Notes: generated by a model from the letters alone, not told the origin. 42,814 nt of DNA from Bacteroidetes bacterium OLB11 (GCA_001567165.1 LNFQ01000047.1:1-42814), one strand, 5' to 3'. Counted from the stretch's first letter, positions 27,561-38,321 are shown. A program made the numbers and translations.

Positions 27561-29846
27561 CTAATGAGTTGATTTTTGTTTTTTTACATAAGCATCAACG
27601 GCGGCAATAGCAACCATATTCACGATTTGTCTAACAGTGCTACCGAGTTGTAATATATGGACCGATTTGTTGATCCCCATTAAGATTGGGCCAATGGCTT
27701 CTGAGTTTCCTAGTTCCATCATCAAGTGATAAGCAATATTTCCTGATGCTAAATTAGGAAATATTAAAATATTTGGAGGATTGTCAACAAGGGTACTAAA
27801 TGGATAATTTTCTTTTAACAATTCGCTGTTAAAGGCAACGCTAGCTTGTATTTCACCATCTACGATTAGTTCAGGATAATTTTTATGAAGGATTGAAACT
27901 GCCTCTTTTATTTTTCTTGATTCTTCAAGTGTACTTGCTCCAAAGTTAGAGTATGAAAGCATTGCAATTCGAGGAGTCATATTAATGCTTTTAAGTTTTT
28001 CTGCGGCTAAAAGGGTGATTCCCACAAGGTCTTCAGTACTAGGAAATTCATTAATTGTTGTGTCGGCAAAACAGATGGGTCCTCTTTTGGTTAACATCAC
28101 ATACATACCAGCAATTTTTTTGATATTGGGTTCAACTTTTATAATTTCAAGAACTGGTTTTAATGTATCAGGATAGTTGCGAGTTAAGCCACTAATAAGG
28201 GCATCTGCTTCGCCTTGTTCAACCATCATACATCCGAAATAATTTCGTTCTCTCATTATTTTTTTGGCTTCATAATGATTATATCCTTTTCGATTTCTTC
28301 TTTCAAATAAAATTTCACCATATTCATTTCTTTTGTCTTCAAATTCATCCGATTTAGGGTCGATGATTTCGACATCTTTTAGGTCTAAATTATTTGATTT
28401 AATTAATGATTTTATTTTTTTGACATTTCCTAATAAAATTGGGATTGCGATTCCTTCATCTCTCACTATTTGAGCGGCTTTTAATGTTTTATAATTTTCA
28501 GCATCTGCAAAAACCACTCTTTGTTTGTGTTGTTTTGCTTTATTAATAATCACTCTCAAAATATTATCATTATTGCCTAATCTATTTTGAAGTTCTTCTT
28601 CATAAGATTTCCAGTCTTTGATGATATTGGTAGCCACTTTACTTTTCACAGCGGCTTTTGCTACGGCTAATGAAATGACGGGGAGTAACCGTGGGTCCAT
28701 TGGTTTGGGAATAATATATTCGTGACCATAGGTCATATTTCTTTTTTGATATGCCATATTAACCAATTCTGGCACAGGAGATTTTGCTAATGTAGCTAAT
28801 GCTTTCACGGCTGCTAACTTCATCTCTTCGTTGATGGTAGTGGCTCTCACGTCTAGTGCTCCTCTAAAAATATATGGAAATCCTAACACATTATTGACTT
28901 GATTTGGATAGTCGCTTCTACCTGTTGCCATAATAATATCAGGACGAGATTTGATAGCAGTTTCATAATCAATTTCCGGGTCGGGGTTTGCTAAAGCAAA
29001 GACAATCGGATTTTTGGCCATTGACTTGAGCATTTTAGAAGACAAGATTCCACCTTTTGATAATCCAACAAATACATCAGCTCCTTTCATCGCTTCTTCT
29101 AATGTTTTTGATTTTGGATGATTGGCAAATTTACTTTTTCTTTCGTCTAAATCGGTTCTTTGTTTGGATACCATTCCTTTGCTGTCAAACATGGTAAAGT
29201 TTTCGATTTTTGCACCTAATTTGATATACAAATCGCAACAAGCTAAAGCAGATGCACCGGCACCACTGACAATGATTTTTACCTTTTGAATATCCTTACC
29301 TTGTAGCTCGATAGCATTTAATAATGCAGCTGATGAAATAATTGCAGTGCCATGTTGGTCATCGTGCATGACAGGAATTTTCAATTCTTTTTTCAATCTT
29401 TCTTCTATTTCAAAACATTCTGGTGCTTTAATATCTTCGAGATTAATTCCACCAAAAGTGGGTTCTAATGATTTTACAATTTTGACAAAATCATCTACAT
29501 TATTGGCATCTAATTCGATATCAAAAACATCAATATCTGCATAAATTTTAAATAATAACCCTTTTCCTTCCATCACTGGTTTTGATGCTAAAGGGCCAAT
29601 ATTTCCAAGCCCTAAAACTGCTGTGCCATTCGAAATAACGGCTACTAAGTTACCTTTGCTGGTATATTTAAAAACATCTTCTGGATTCTTTTCAATTTCC
29701 TTACAAGGCACTGCCACTCCTGGCGAATAAGCTAGAGCTAAATCTCTTTGTGTTTTGGTTTCTTTTGTGGGGACTACTTCAATTTTTCCGGGTCTTCCAT
29801 TGGTGTGATATTCCAACACGTCACTGTTTCTAATATTTTTATGCAT
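27561..29846 (-). CDS. maeB: NADP-dependent malic enzyme with phosphotransacetylase-like C-terminal domain
   Basis: Oxidative decarboxylation of malate to pyruvate with NADPH production. The 761 residues are the long, two-domain MaeB form. The malic-enzyme part (about residues 1-430) shows [59 protein letters not shown] for NAD(P) binding and [20 protein letters not shown]. Residues about 440-755 are phosphate acetyltransferase-like ([48 protein letters not shown]), a domain that is regulatory, not catalytic, in MaeB enzymes. No frame break. The first gene of a minus-strand unit with the MauE-thioredoxin gene; no consensus promoter found in the 127-base gap upstream. Confidence 0.96.
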   Translation of the reverse strand: MHKNIRNSDVLEYHTNGRPGKIEVVPTKETKTQRDLALAYSPGVAVPCKEIEKNPEDVFKYTSKGNLVAVISNGTAVLGLGNIGPLASKPVMEGKGLLFKIYADIDVFDIELDANNVDDFVKIVKSLEPTFGGINLEDIKAPECFEIEERLKKELKIPVMHDDQHGTAIISSAALLNAIELQGKDIQKVKIIVSGAGASALACCDLYIKLGAKIENFTMFDSKGMVSKQRTDLDERKSKFANHPKSKTLEEAMKGADVFVGLSKGGILSSKMLKSMAKNPIVFALANPDPEIDYETAIKSRPDIIMATGRSDYPNQVNNVLGFPYIFRGALDVRATTINEEMKLAAVKALATLAKSPVPELVNMAYQKRNMTYGHEYIIPKPMDPRLLPVISLAVAKAAVKSKVATNIIKDWKSYEEELQNRLGNNDNILRVIINKAKQHKQRVVFADAENYKTLKAAQIVRDEGIAIPILLGNVKKIKSLIKSNNLDLKDVEIIDPKSDEFEDKRNEYGEILFERRNRKGYNHYEAKKIMRERNYFGCMMVEQGEADALISGLTRNYPDTLKPVLEIIKVEPNIKKIAGMYVMLTKRGPICFADTTINEFPSTEDLVGITLLAAEKLKSINMTPRIAMLSYSNFGASTLEESRKIKEAVSILHKNYPELIVDGEIQASVAFNSELLKENYPFSTLVDNPPNILIFPNLASGNIAYHLMMELGNSEAIGPILMGINKSVHILQLGSTVRQIVNMVAIAAVDAYVKKQKSTH

Positions 29847-29973
29847 GTCGTTTTTCTGTGTTATGAAAATAATTTTGTGAAATTACTAATTAATCTATGA
29901 AACCAAAAACAAGATTCATTGACTTAAGATCTTCTTAAAATATTTTGGGGCTATTATATTGTTTTTTTATGTT

Positions 29974-31498
29974 TTAGAAAACGATTATTTTTCGTTTTTC
30001 GTTTGTCTCTTTTGTTTCGATTTTTTCATCTGCTCCTTTTAAATAAGATGGAAGATTAAGGCCAGCCATATTGAATAAATCATTCAGAGGCGGCACCGTT
30101 TTCATCATTCCAGAAACAAAATTTGCTGTTGAAGAATTGCCATTTTCACCTTGGCCATTTGCAGAATCCCATACTGTAATTTTATCAATTTTAATGTTCT
30201 TAACAGCTTCCACTTGCGTTCTTACTAATTCTGGTAATTTTTCAATTAATAAAAGTTGGAATGCTTTGCTAGGGTCACCACCTGCTGCTGCTACGACTTC
30301 TTTATACCCTTCTGCTTGTTTTGTCAAAATTTCAAAAAGCCCTTTTGCTTCTGCTTCCATTTTGGCAAAAATAGCATCGGCCTCCCCTTTGGCGTTTTCT
30401 CTAATCGTTTCAGCTGTTGCCTGTGCTTCTATTATGGCTCGTTGTTTCGCAATTTCGGCAGGGACAACTACATTTGCTATTTGTGTTGATCGCTCTCTTT
30501 CAGAACGAGCCATCTCTGCTTTTTGCTCTGCAAGATAAGCCTCTTCTAATGCTTTAGCTTGTTGCACTTTTTCTGAGGCTAATGCAATTCTTAATGCTTC
30601 TGCTTCTTTTTCTCTTCGATTGGCTTCGGATTGAGCAATAGCAATTTTTTGCTTCGTTTTCTCCTTTAATAGCGACAGCGTTTGCTTCAGATGTTTTGAC
30701 TCTTGTATCTCTTTCTGCTTCTGCTTTTCCAATAGTTTCATCTTTTACCGCAGTTGCTATACTGATTTCTTTATCTTTTTGGGTGATGGCAATTTTCACA
30801 TCGCGATCTCTATGCGTTTCTGCAATTTGTGTATCTTTTTCTCTATCAGCTAATGCTTTTCCTGTTTCTCCAATTTTTTCTTGTTCGGCAACACTCACTT
30901 TTGCTTCATTGATTGCTTTTGCGGCGGCCTCTTTTCCTAATGCTTCAATATAGCCTGATTCATCTTTAATATCAGTCACATTGACGTTGATTAATTTTAA
31001 ACCTATTTTCTTAAGTTCACTATCTACGTTTTTGGAAATATTATCTAAAAATTTATCACGGTCTGAGTTGATTTCTTCAATTGTCATAGTGGCAATCACT
31101 AAACGTAACTGTCCAAAAAGAATATCTTTTGCTAGTTCTTGAATTTGCTCAGATGTTAAGCCCAACAATCTTTCTGCTGCAGTGTTCATATTGTCAGCTT
31201 CGGTGGAGATTGCAATCGTAAAACGACAAGGAACATCAACTCTAATATTTTGACGACTTAAAGCATTTGTCAGATTAGCTTCAATAGATAATGGTTTTAA
31301 ATCTAGAAAAGCGAAGTCTTGAATAACAGGCCAAATAAAAGCACCACCTCCATGAATACATTTTGCTGATGAGCCTCCTGTTCGCCCATAGACAACTAAA
31401 ATTTTATCAGAAGGGCAACGCTTATACCTTGCTACTAATGCTGAAATCGTAACAAATAGAACGATTGCAGTTACTACGATTATTAATACGGGTGTCAT
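29974..31498 (-). CDS. flotillin / SPFH domain protein (frameshifted)
   Basis: Membrane-anchored scaffold of bacterial lipid microdomains. An N-terminal transmembrane helix (VLIIVVTAIVLFVTISALVA) precedes an SPFH domain (ILVVYGRTGG, LSIEANLTNALSRQNIRVDV, INSDRDKFLDNISKNV, GLKLINVNVTDI). Alanine/glutamate-rich coiled-coil repeats follow, then a C-terminal region. The frame stops early because of the A6 on the coding strand (T6 at 30645-30650); with five A the coiled coil reads NEAKIAIAQSEANRREKEAE and continues to 29974. The joined protein is 507 residues, normal for the flotillin/YqiK group. The second frame's apparent ATG at 30741 is internal. Follows the nfeD gene by 9 bases, the classical flotillin partner. 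Confidence 0.92.
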
Positions 31499-31507
31499 AA
31501 TTTTTTT

Positions 31508-32075
31508 TTAAATTTTTTCTACTATTAAAATATTATTGTTTTCAATTTTTACAACTTTGACTGTTGAGCCTGATTGTATTTTTTCATTTTCAGTCATTGC
31601 ATCCAATTCGTGTAATGACCCATTAACACTTACCATTATTTTTCCTTTGCCTAATTTATTTTCAGGGATTGTCAAATATACTTCGGCTGATTTATTCAAT
31701 GTGTTTGCAATCTTAAATGTGTTATCTTCTGCTAATTTTTGGACTTGACGAATTACAAGAAAGAATAGATATACAAAAAGTCCTCCAACAATTAATGATA
31801 AAAAAATAAGTACTGCTTTGTTTGCAATTGTTGTGTAAAATGAGATTCCAGTCCAACTAAAGCCCAAAAGAAAATGGATGAGGTTTCTTAGTGAAAATAA
31901 TTGAAATGGGGCATCTGTGCCACTAAAGTCTCCATCAAAATCTGCTTCAATGCCATCAGAGGTGTCTGAACCTAAAAAAAGTCAGGATTGTCTGAATAAT
32001 GAATATCAAACTTGCTGGTATTGCTACAAACCAAAAGGTTTTTAGTAGCGAATCTAGATTTTCAAATATTTCCAT
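31508..32075 (-). CDS. NfeD-like membrane protein (frameshifted)
   Basis: Partner of flotillin: a small membrane protein with a C-terminal OB fold. From ATG 32075 the frame reads MEIFENLDSLLKTFWFVAIP and one hydrophobic segment, then breaks at the A7 run 31974-31980 (T7 on the coding strand). One base fewer gives LTFLGSDTSDGIEADFDGDF, an acidic loop, followed by FQLFSLRNLIHFLLGFSWTG, two further helices and the OB part (GKGKIMVSVNGSLHELDAMT, GSTVKVVKIENNNILIVEK). This order is what I expect of Bacteroidota NfeD-like proteins, and repaired length is 188 residues. Calling only 31508-31867 would lose the first helix and the loop. Upstream lies a well-formed promoter. Confidence 0.85.
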
Positions 32076-32154
32076 TTTCGTCAATTTAAAAATTTGTTTT
32101 AAAATGCTTGCTAAATCAAGTCTATCTTAAAAGAGGCTGATTAGCTTTGGATAT

Positions 32155-32184
32155 CAAATATAGTAAAAAAATATGGAATTCCAA
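32155..32184 (-). promoter_or_regulatory. Bacteroidota-type promoter of the nfeD-flotillin unit
   Basis: On the minus strand TTG (plus 32182-32184) and TATATTTG (plus 32155-32162) are separated by 19 bases, a full consensus match. The nfeD ATG is at 32075, so the 5' leader would be about 70-75 bases. Confidence 0.65.
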
Positions 32185-32453
32185 GGAGTTTTAATTATGC
32201 TCAATGACTTTCAACGAATGACTCGAAATATGTGAGAAAAAACTTTATCTTATTATATATTTTATTAAACGATTTGTACATAAATTTTGAAAAAAAATAA
32301 AATGAAAGATGACTGAAAAAAACAAAAGAAATTGGCGAATGAATTTCGTTCTAAATAATGAATGGATAGGATCACATGAAGTAAAAAACCTAAATAAACT
32401 TTTCAACACAAGATAGCAGAATTGAAATTTAGTTCTACACATGCAAATATTGA

Positions 32454-32534
32454 CGTTCCAATGTTAACACAAGGGAATTTTTAGGTCAGAAGATAAGAAA
32501 ACATAGAGAAAATCAAAACTTTCTTTTGAGATAA
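32454..32534 (+). pseudogene. possible remnant of an XRE-type helix-turn-helix protein
   Basis: A short open stretch reads EFLGQKIRKHRENQNFLLR and then hits TAA at 32532. The pattern G.kIR..Re...l..rqLa is the beginning of an HTH_XRE domain, where the next residue would be Gln instead of stop. No start codon is in frame: ATG 32461 lies in another frame and ends after seven codons. After the stop the same frame continues with NEKQVEVEK, which faintly recalls the end of such a domain. It could be chance in AT-rich DNA. Confidence 0.3.
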
Positions 32535-32580
32535 TTGGAATGCTCATTGATATATAAAAATGAGAAACAAGTAGAAGTGG

Positions 32581-32616
32581 AAAAACCCTAAGCAGCGTTA
32601 TCTGCTTAGGGTTTTT
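32581..32616 (-). terminator. hairpin terminator of htpG
   Basis: A perfect 15-bp stem: 32581-32595 pairs with 32602-32616, with a 6-base loop (cgttat). The stem ends are A5/T5, so it can give a U-tract in either direction. It lies 21 bases after the htpG stop. Confidence 0.88.
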
Positions 32617-32637
32617 AGAAAATGATTTATCTATATT

Positions 32638-34521
32638 TTATTTGTCTCCGATTAGCTCAAAACTCCTTTTGACGAAGTTGGTCAAATCTTCTCCTTTCAA
32701 TAAATTTTGAGAAAGTTTGGCAATGTCAAGGGCTTGTTTGATTTGCAATACCTGGCTTTCTTTATTTTCGTTTTTCAAAATCTGTTGTACTAATTTACTT
32801 TTTGTATTCACAACTAAATTATACATATCCGGCATATTTCCCATTCCAAACATTCCACCTCCATAAGCACTCATTTCTTTCATTCTTCTCATAAATTCTG
32901 GTTTGGTAATTATGAAGGGAATTGCATTTTCATCCATTTGCTGAAATTGAATATTAAATGATTTATCGGCAATGGCTGTTTCAATATTTTCTTTCAATAA
33001 ATTTTGTTCTTCCTCACTTAAATTGTTTTTTTCATCTTCTCCTTTTTTAATCAAATTATCAATATGATCTGAATCCACTCTCACAAATTGAAGGTCGTTA
33101 TGATCTGATTCAAATTTTTGAACTAAGTGAGCCACAATAGGTGAATCGAGCAACAATACCACATATCCTTTTTCTTGGGCTTGAGAAATATAAGTATGTT
33201 GTGCTTCTTTGTTGGCGGCGTATAGAACTATTATTTTGTTGTTTTTGTCAGTTTGATTTTCTTTAATTTTATCTTTTAATTCTTGAAGTGTCAAGTATTG
33301 GTTTTCGACAGTTGGAAACAAGAAAAAATCAGTTGCTTTCTCATAAAACTTAGGCTCAGACAACATTCCATATTCTAAAACGATTTTAATATCATTCCAT
33401 TTATTTTCAAAATCAGTTCTATTTTCAGTAAACAAAGATTTCAATTTATCGGATACTTTTTTAGTAATATAATTTGAAATTTTCTTTACGTTTCCATCGG
33501 CTTGCAGATATGATCTGGACACATTCAAAGGGATATCCGGTGAGTCGATCACTCCCTTGAGCATAGTCAAAAATTCGGGCACAATTCCTTCGACATTATC
33601 TGTCACAAACACTTGGTTTTGAAAAAGCTGAATTTTATCTTTTTGAAGTTGGATTTCATTGCTTAGTTTAGGGAAATATAAAATACCTGTCAAATTAAAT
33701 GGATAATCGACATTCAAATGGATATGAAATAATGGAGATTCAAACTGCATTGGATAAAGTTGACGATAAAAATCTTGATAGTCTTCATCTTTCAAGTCTG
33801 ACGGGCTTTTAGTCCAAGCCGGGTTAGTGATATTGATGATATTTTCAACTTCTATTTCTTCGTCTTTTGCCTCTTCTCCTTCGCCTACTTTTATCATTTC
33901 TTTTTTCATTCCAAACTGTATGGGTATTGGCATGAAACGATTATACTTTTTCAATAATTCTTCGATGCGATAGTCGTCCAAAAACTCTTCTGAGTCTTCT
34001 GCAATGTGCAGAATAATTTCGGTTCCTCTTTCGTTTTTGGTTGATGGGAGTAAGTTAAATTCAGGACTTCCATCACAAAGCCAATGAGCAGCCGGTTCGT
34101 CTTTATAGGATTTTGTGATAATTTCTACTTGATGAGCAACCATAAAAGCGGAATAAAATCCAAGTCCAAAATGTCCTATTATGCCTGCATCTTTGGCAGA
34201 ATCTTTATATTTTTCTAAAAATTCTTCTGCCCCTGAAAATGCCACTTGATTGATATATTTTTCAACTTCTTCGGCAGTCATACCAATTCCTTGGTCAATG
34301 ATATGGATTTTTTTTCCTTCTTTGTCAACTTTTACAATGATTTTCGGATCGCCAATATCGCCTTTTGCTTCACCTATATTATTGAGGTGTTTTAGCTTGA
34401 TTGTTGCGTCCGTAGCGTTTGAAATAAGTTCTCTTAAAAAGATTTCATGGTCGCTATACAAAAACTTTTTGATGAGTGGAAAAATGTTTTCGACTGAAAC
34501 ATTAATTTTACCTGATGCCAT
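32638..34521 (-). CDS. htpG: molecular chaperone HtpG (Hsp90)
   Basis: Bacterial Hsp90, an ATP-dependent homodimeric chaperone. The 627 residues have the GHKL ATPase motifs EIFLRELISNATDA (Asn and Asp bind Mg-ATP), IIDQGIGM and GIIGHFGLGFYSAFMVA, then the middle-domain region with IPLNVSRSYLQ containing the catalytic Arg and the C-terminal dimerisation part near MYNLVVNTKSKL. Length is typical of HtpG. No frame break although a T8 run lies in the gene. Single-gene unit bounded by a strong terminator; no CIRCE element or consensus promoter is visible in the 124 bases upstream. Confidence 0.97.
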   Translation of the reverse strand: MASGKINVSVENIFPLIKKFLYSDHEIFLRELISNATDATIKLKHLNNIGEAKGDIGDPKIIVKVDKEGKKIHIIDQGIGMTAEEVEKYINQVAFSGAEEFLEKYKDSAKDAGIIGHFGLGFYSAFMVAHQVEIITKSYKDEPAAHWLCDGSPEFNLLPSTKNERGTEIILHIAEDSEEFLDDYRIEELLKKYNRFMPIPIQFGMKKEMIKVGEGEEAKDEEIEVENIINITNPAWTKSPSDLKDEDYQDFYRQLYPMQFESPLFHIHLNVDYPFNLTGILYFPKLSNEIQLQKDKIQLFQNQVFVTDNVEGIVPEFLTMLKGVIDSPDIPLNVSRSYLQADGNVKKISNYITKKVSDKLKSLFTENRTDFENKWNDIKIVLEYGMLSEPKFYEKATDFFLFPTVENQYLTLQELKDKIKENQTDKNNKIIVLYAANKEAQHTYISQAQEKGYVVLLLDSPIVAHLVQKFESDHNDLQFVRVDSDHIDNLIKKGEDEKNNLSEEEQNLLKENIETAIADKSFNIQFQQMDENAIPFIITKPEFMRRMKEMSAYGGGMFGMGNMPDMYNLVVNTKSKLVQQILKNENKESQVLQIKQALDIAKLSQNLLKGEDLTNFVKRSFELIGDK

Positions 34522-34645
34522 AAATATTATTTTTGTAATGTATAACTCAAATAAGATACCAATTTGAATTTGTCTGACAAAAAAACAGTTTTAACCTTTT
34601 AATCGCATTTTTTTTGAAGCTATAAAAAAATGCATATTTATTTCT

Positions 34646-35356
34646 TTAAAAATTTACTTGAAAAATGTCCTTAAAATGTTTTTTAATTTTTTCTTCTACT
34701 TCCTGCACATTCAATTCATATCCGAGTTCTTTTTGCATACTGGTAACTTGTTTGTTTTGGATGCCACAAGGAATAATCAAATCAAAATAACTTAAATCAG
34801 TATTGACGTTTAATGCAAAACCATGCATCGTAATCCAGCGGCTCGTTTTGACTCCCATAGCACAAATTTTTCTTGCTTTGTGTGGAATAGATGTGTCAAT
34901 CCAAACGCCTGTTTCTCCTTGACTTCGTTCGCCCTTTATACCATATTCTGCAATAGTTCTAATGATAATTTCCTCTAAGTTTCTCATATAAAGTACAATA
35001 TCGGGTTTATTTTTTCTAAGTCTAAAATAGGATATCCCACGATTTGTCCTAATCCATGAAAAGTAATATCCCCACCCCTATTTGTTTTAAAAAATGAAAT
35101 TCCTTTTTGTTTTTAAATATTCATTATTTACTAATAAATTTTCGATATGTCCGCTTTTCCCTAAAGTAAAGACTGGCAAATGTTCGCAAAGAAAAAAATA
35201 CTGTTTTGTTTCTTCTTTTTCATCATCGAGATGTTTCAATTCTCGATCTCTATTTCTCTTTTTTATTTCTAAATTTTCAGCCAAATATTTTTCCTGTAAA
35301 TCCCATGCTTGCTTGTATTCTATTGTGTATAAGTGCTGAAATGTTATATTTTCCAT
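34646..35356 (-). CDS. lipB: octanoyl-ACP:protein octanoyltransferase (two frame breaks)
   Basis: LipB transfers octanoate from acyl carrier protein to lipoyl domains, the first step of lipoate synthesis. Three fragments in different frames make one gene. Residues 1-86 start at ATG 35356 ([20 protein letters not shown], then [11 protein letters not shown]). A T6 on the coding strand (A6 at 35089-35094) shifts the frame into [20 protein letters not shown], the central substrate motif. An A6 (T6 at 35010-35015), one base short, shifts it back into [36 protein letters not shown] and the active-site PCGI, with the catalytic Lys/Cys pair (GVKTS and PCG). Repaired length 236 residues. Lies 12 bases after rluD. 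Confidence 0.92.
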
Positions 35357-35368
35357 TTTGATATAATT

Positions 35369-36440
35369 TTAAATCATTCTTTTTGTTTTGCAATAAGCTC
35401 TCCATTTTTCAATCAACTGATGCATATCATCAGGCAGAGCACTTTCAAATAAAATTTTTTCGCCGGTTGTGGGATGCACAAAGCCGAGTGTTTTAGCATG
35501 CAACGCTTGCCTTGGACATAAATCAAAACAATTATCAACAAAGGCTTTGTATTTATTATAAATAGTTCCTTTCAGTATTCTATCTCCACCATACATCAAA
35601 TCATTGAAAAGGGTGTGCCCAATATGCTTCATGTGAACTCTTATTTGATGAGTACGTCCCGTCTCAAGCCTACATTCTATGAGGGTTACATAATTCATCC
35701 GTTCTAGCACTTTGTAATGAGTGACAGCATATTTTCCTTTTTCATCATCCTCTTGATACACAGTAAATAATTTTCTAAAACGTTCATGTCTTCCTATAAA
35801 ACTTCTAATCGTACCTTCATCATCAAGTATATCACCCCACACTAGAGCTTGATATTCTCTTTGTACTGTGTGATTCATAAATTGTTCTGACAAACTCATC
35901 AAGGCTTTTTCAGTTTTTGCCGATTACCAACAATCCACTCGTGTCTTTATCTATCCGATGAACTAACCCAACGCGTGGCATCAATTCCTTGTCTGGTGTT
36001 GTTTTCAATAAATGATGAGCGATGGCATTTACTAAAGTTCCAGAACGATTTCCATGTCCGGGATGTACTACCATTCCATAAGGCTTATTCACAATAATCA
36101 AATCATCGTCCTCAAAAACAATATCAAGCGGAATATCTTCTGGAACAATTTCAGTAGTCTCTTCTTCATGAAAACCATATACCAACAAATGGTCATTGGG
36201 TCTGATTTTATAATTTGATTTGACTTGTTTTTGATTGACTAACACTAAGCCATTTTCAATAGATTGTTGAATTTTATTTCGTGTCGTTTGTGGAATACGA
36301 TGCAAAAGAAACTTGTCAATTCGTAATAGTTCTTGTCCTTTATCCACTTTCAAATTGAGCAATAATACTTTTTGAAAATATTCACTTTCTTGAAAATCTT
36401 CATCCTCCCATCTTTCTTTGTTTGTAGCCTTGCTGTTCAT
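35369..36440 (-). CDS. rluD: RluD-family rRNA pseudouridine synthase (frameshifted)
   Basis: RluA/RluD family enzyme that isomerises uridines in 23S rRNA. Residues about 30-95 are an S4 RNA-binding domain (LLRIDKFLLHRIPQTTRNKI, IENGLVLVNQKQVKSNYKIR). The catalytic motif is VGLVHRIDKDTSGLLVIGK with the invariant Asp. Immediately after it, A5 on the coding strand (T5 at 35914-35918) stops the frame; with four A the reading goes GKTEKALMSLSEQFMNHTVQ and continues into REYQALVWG, GRTHQIRVHMKHIGH and ALHAKTLGFVHP, the normal C-terminal half. Repaired length 356 residues. The exact target positions (RluD against RluC) are inferred from the HRIDKDTSGLL form and S4 domain. Confidence 0.92.
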
Positions 36441-36544
36441 TGAAATACAAAAGTAAGTTTTTATGTTTTAGATAGTTTATCTATATTTTAAATGTTCTAT
36501 TTTTTTATCAAAATGAAAAAGATGGAAAAGATACTGTCAAGTAT

Positions 36545-37593
36545 TTATTTTGTAGCCCTCACAGAATAAAGAAGCGTCAGAATAGATAGTAAAAGAAACA
36601 TTGGAATGATTTGATGAATTTGTGCAAAAGTTTCAAAAGCTCCAAAGCCATTTCGAACCGTATTGTTAGCATTTATAATGGTTAGAATACCCACTACAAT
36701 TTGTAACAACATTAAAATAATTGGATAAAATTTGAATTGATTAAACAAGTTAGAATCCTTAAATCGATTTGCTTTCAGGGTAAAATAGGTGATGATAAAT
36801 AACAATAAATAAGCGAGTGTTCTATGTATAAAATGAATGTTGATTTTATCATATAAAAAATCCCCATTTGCAAGACTATCTGGGAAATAACTTCCATTGA
36901 TAGATGGCCAAGTAGTGGCGGCTGTGGCAGCTTTTAGGCCAGCCATAAAAGCACCATAGGTTAATTGAATCATCAAAAAAGTAAAATAAAAATTAACCAA
37001 TTTTTCATTTTTGGATTTGATAAAATTTGCTTTTGGGGTATCATCAAGGTCAATGCAAACCAAAATGTGAATGCAACTAAAATTAAAGCTGAAATAAAGT
37101 GGACAGCCAAGCGAATATGACTGACATAAAGATTGTCATCATTCAAGCCACTTTTAACCATAATCCACCCAATCAATCCTTGTCCAACGCCTAACAAAAA
37201 CAATGCAAATAATTTTATAATGATATCTTTATTGAATGCTTTTTTATAAATAAAATAGAAAAAAGGGATTAAAAAAACAATGCCAATAAAACGTGCCCAA
37301 GCTCTATGAAACCATTCCCAGAAATAGATAAATTTGAATTGAGATAAAGTAAAGTCGTTGTTTAAATATTTGAACTGCCCAGTTTTTTCTTGATACATCT
37401 GAAAAGCTTGACCCCATTGTTGTTCATTCAAAGGAGGGATAAGTCCCAAAATTGGCTTCCATTCTGTGATTGACAAGCCGGAGCCTGTTAATCTGGTAAC
37501 ACCTCCAATTAAAATTTGTACGATTAACATGCCAACTCCAATCATCAGCCAAATGGCAACTTGCTTGTTTTGATGTTCTCTTTGTGATTCCAT
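36545..37593 (-). CDS. ctaA: heme A synthase, COX15/CtaA family (frameshifted)
   Basis: Oxidises the C8 methyl of heme O to give heme A for terminal oxidases. About eight transmembrane helices; the start MESQREHQNKQVAIWLMIGV at 37593 is preferred because it places a short cytoplasmic tail before helix 1 (a longer frame opens at 37629). Motifs: GGVTRLTGSGLSITEWKP, FWEWFHRAWARFIG and, in the second half, NIHFIHRTLAYLLL with the heme-ligand histidines, and LKAATAATTWPSINGSYFP. The T6 on the coding strand (A6 at 36975-36980) is one base short; with seven the helix reads WLIFILLFLMIQLTYGAFMA, typical for the family. Repaired length 349 residues. Confidence 0.9.
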
Positions 37594-37730
37594 GTTTGCA
37601 AATTTACTTTGTTTCAGTCCAAAATACATAATATGATTTAGCTAAAAAAAATATCTAAAATTGAGAAAAAAATATGGATTGATTTATTTGATTGATTTGT
37701 CGTTGAGATATGTATATATTTACTAAAAAA

Positions 37731-38321
37731 ATGTTGAAATCTTTTTTATCAGAAAATGAAATTGAAGCAGGATGTGATGAAGCCGGAAGAGGCTGCATTG
37801 CTGGTCCAGTGTGTGCTGCAGCAGTTATTTTATCGAAAGATTTTTATCATCCGTTTTTAAATGATTCCAAAGTTTTATCAGAAAAAAAAAGATATGAATT
37901 AAGACCAATTATCGAGTCGAATGCGATTAGTTTTGGTGTTGCATTTCTAGATGCAGAAGAAATTGATAAAATGAATATTTTAAAAGCTTCTCTCACTGCA
38001 ATGCATCACTCATTGGATCAATTGAGCGTTACTCCAACTCATGTTTTAATCGATGGAAATCGTTTTATTCCATACAAAAAAATCAAACATACTTGTATCG
38101 TGAAAGGAGATAGTTTGTTTGCTTCTATTGCAGCTGCTAGCATTTTAGCTAAAACCTATAGAGATGATTTTATGAATGAAATTCATAACCAATTTCCGAT
38201 GTATCATTGGAATCAAAACAAAGGCTACCCAACCGCTTTACATCGAAGTGCAGTTCTAAAACATGGGCTATCTATTTACCACAGAAAGACATTTGCTTGC
38301 TTTCCAAAATTGAATACTTAG
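37731..38321 (+). CDS. rnhB: ribonuclease HII
   Basis: Cleaves RNA in RNA-DNA hybrids and removes single ribonucleotides from DNA. With the start at ATG 37731 the protein is 196 residues. The catalytic acids are Asp16 and Glu17 in CDEAGRGCIAGPV, Asp108 in LIDGNRFIP and Asp145 in ASILAKTYRDD. An in-frame ATG at 37710 adds seven residues (MYIFTKK), but the homologous start just before LSENEIEAGCDEAGRG is more usual. The only plus-strand gene between two minus-strand blocks; divergent from ctaA and convergent with the reductase gene, with 107 bases between the stops and no clear hairpin there. Confidence 0.95.
   Translation: MLKSFLSENEIEAGCDEAGRGCIAGPVCAAAVILSKDFYHPFLNDSKVLSEKKRYELRPIIESNAISFGVAFLDAEEIDKMNILKASLTAMHHSLDQLSVTPTHVLIDGNRFIPYKKIKHTCIVKGDSLFASIAAASILAKTYRDDFMNEIHNQFPMYHWNQNKGYPTALHRSAVLKHGLSIYHRKTFACFPKLNT

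Larger units (their letters stand above)
32076..32637. other. 560-base intergenic region between nfeD and htpG
   Basis: Contains, from right to left on the minus strand, the htpG terminator (32581-32616), a possible decayed helix-turn-helix fragment on the plus strand (32454-32534) and the promoter of the nfeD-flotillin unit (32155-32184). The stretch 32185-32450 is AT-rich with only short open frames that show no conservation I can recognise; a 65-codon minus-strand frame at 32245-32442 is cysteine/phenylalanine-rich and looks accidental. Confidence 0.5.

Noticed and set aside
32245..32442. A 65-codon minus-strand frame between nfeD and htpG.
   Set aside because: Cys/Phe/Arg-rich, no start context, no family; opposite AT-rich non-coding sequence.
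36981..37063. An upstream start of the second ctaA frame (MVCIDLDDTPKAN) suggesting a separate gene.
   Set aside because: The first frame stays membrane-protein-like up to LIFILLF and joins perfectly to LMIQLTYGAFMAG at the T6 run; the overlap upstream of that is chance open frame.
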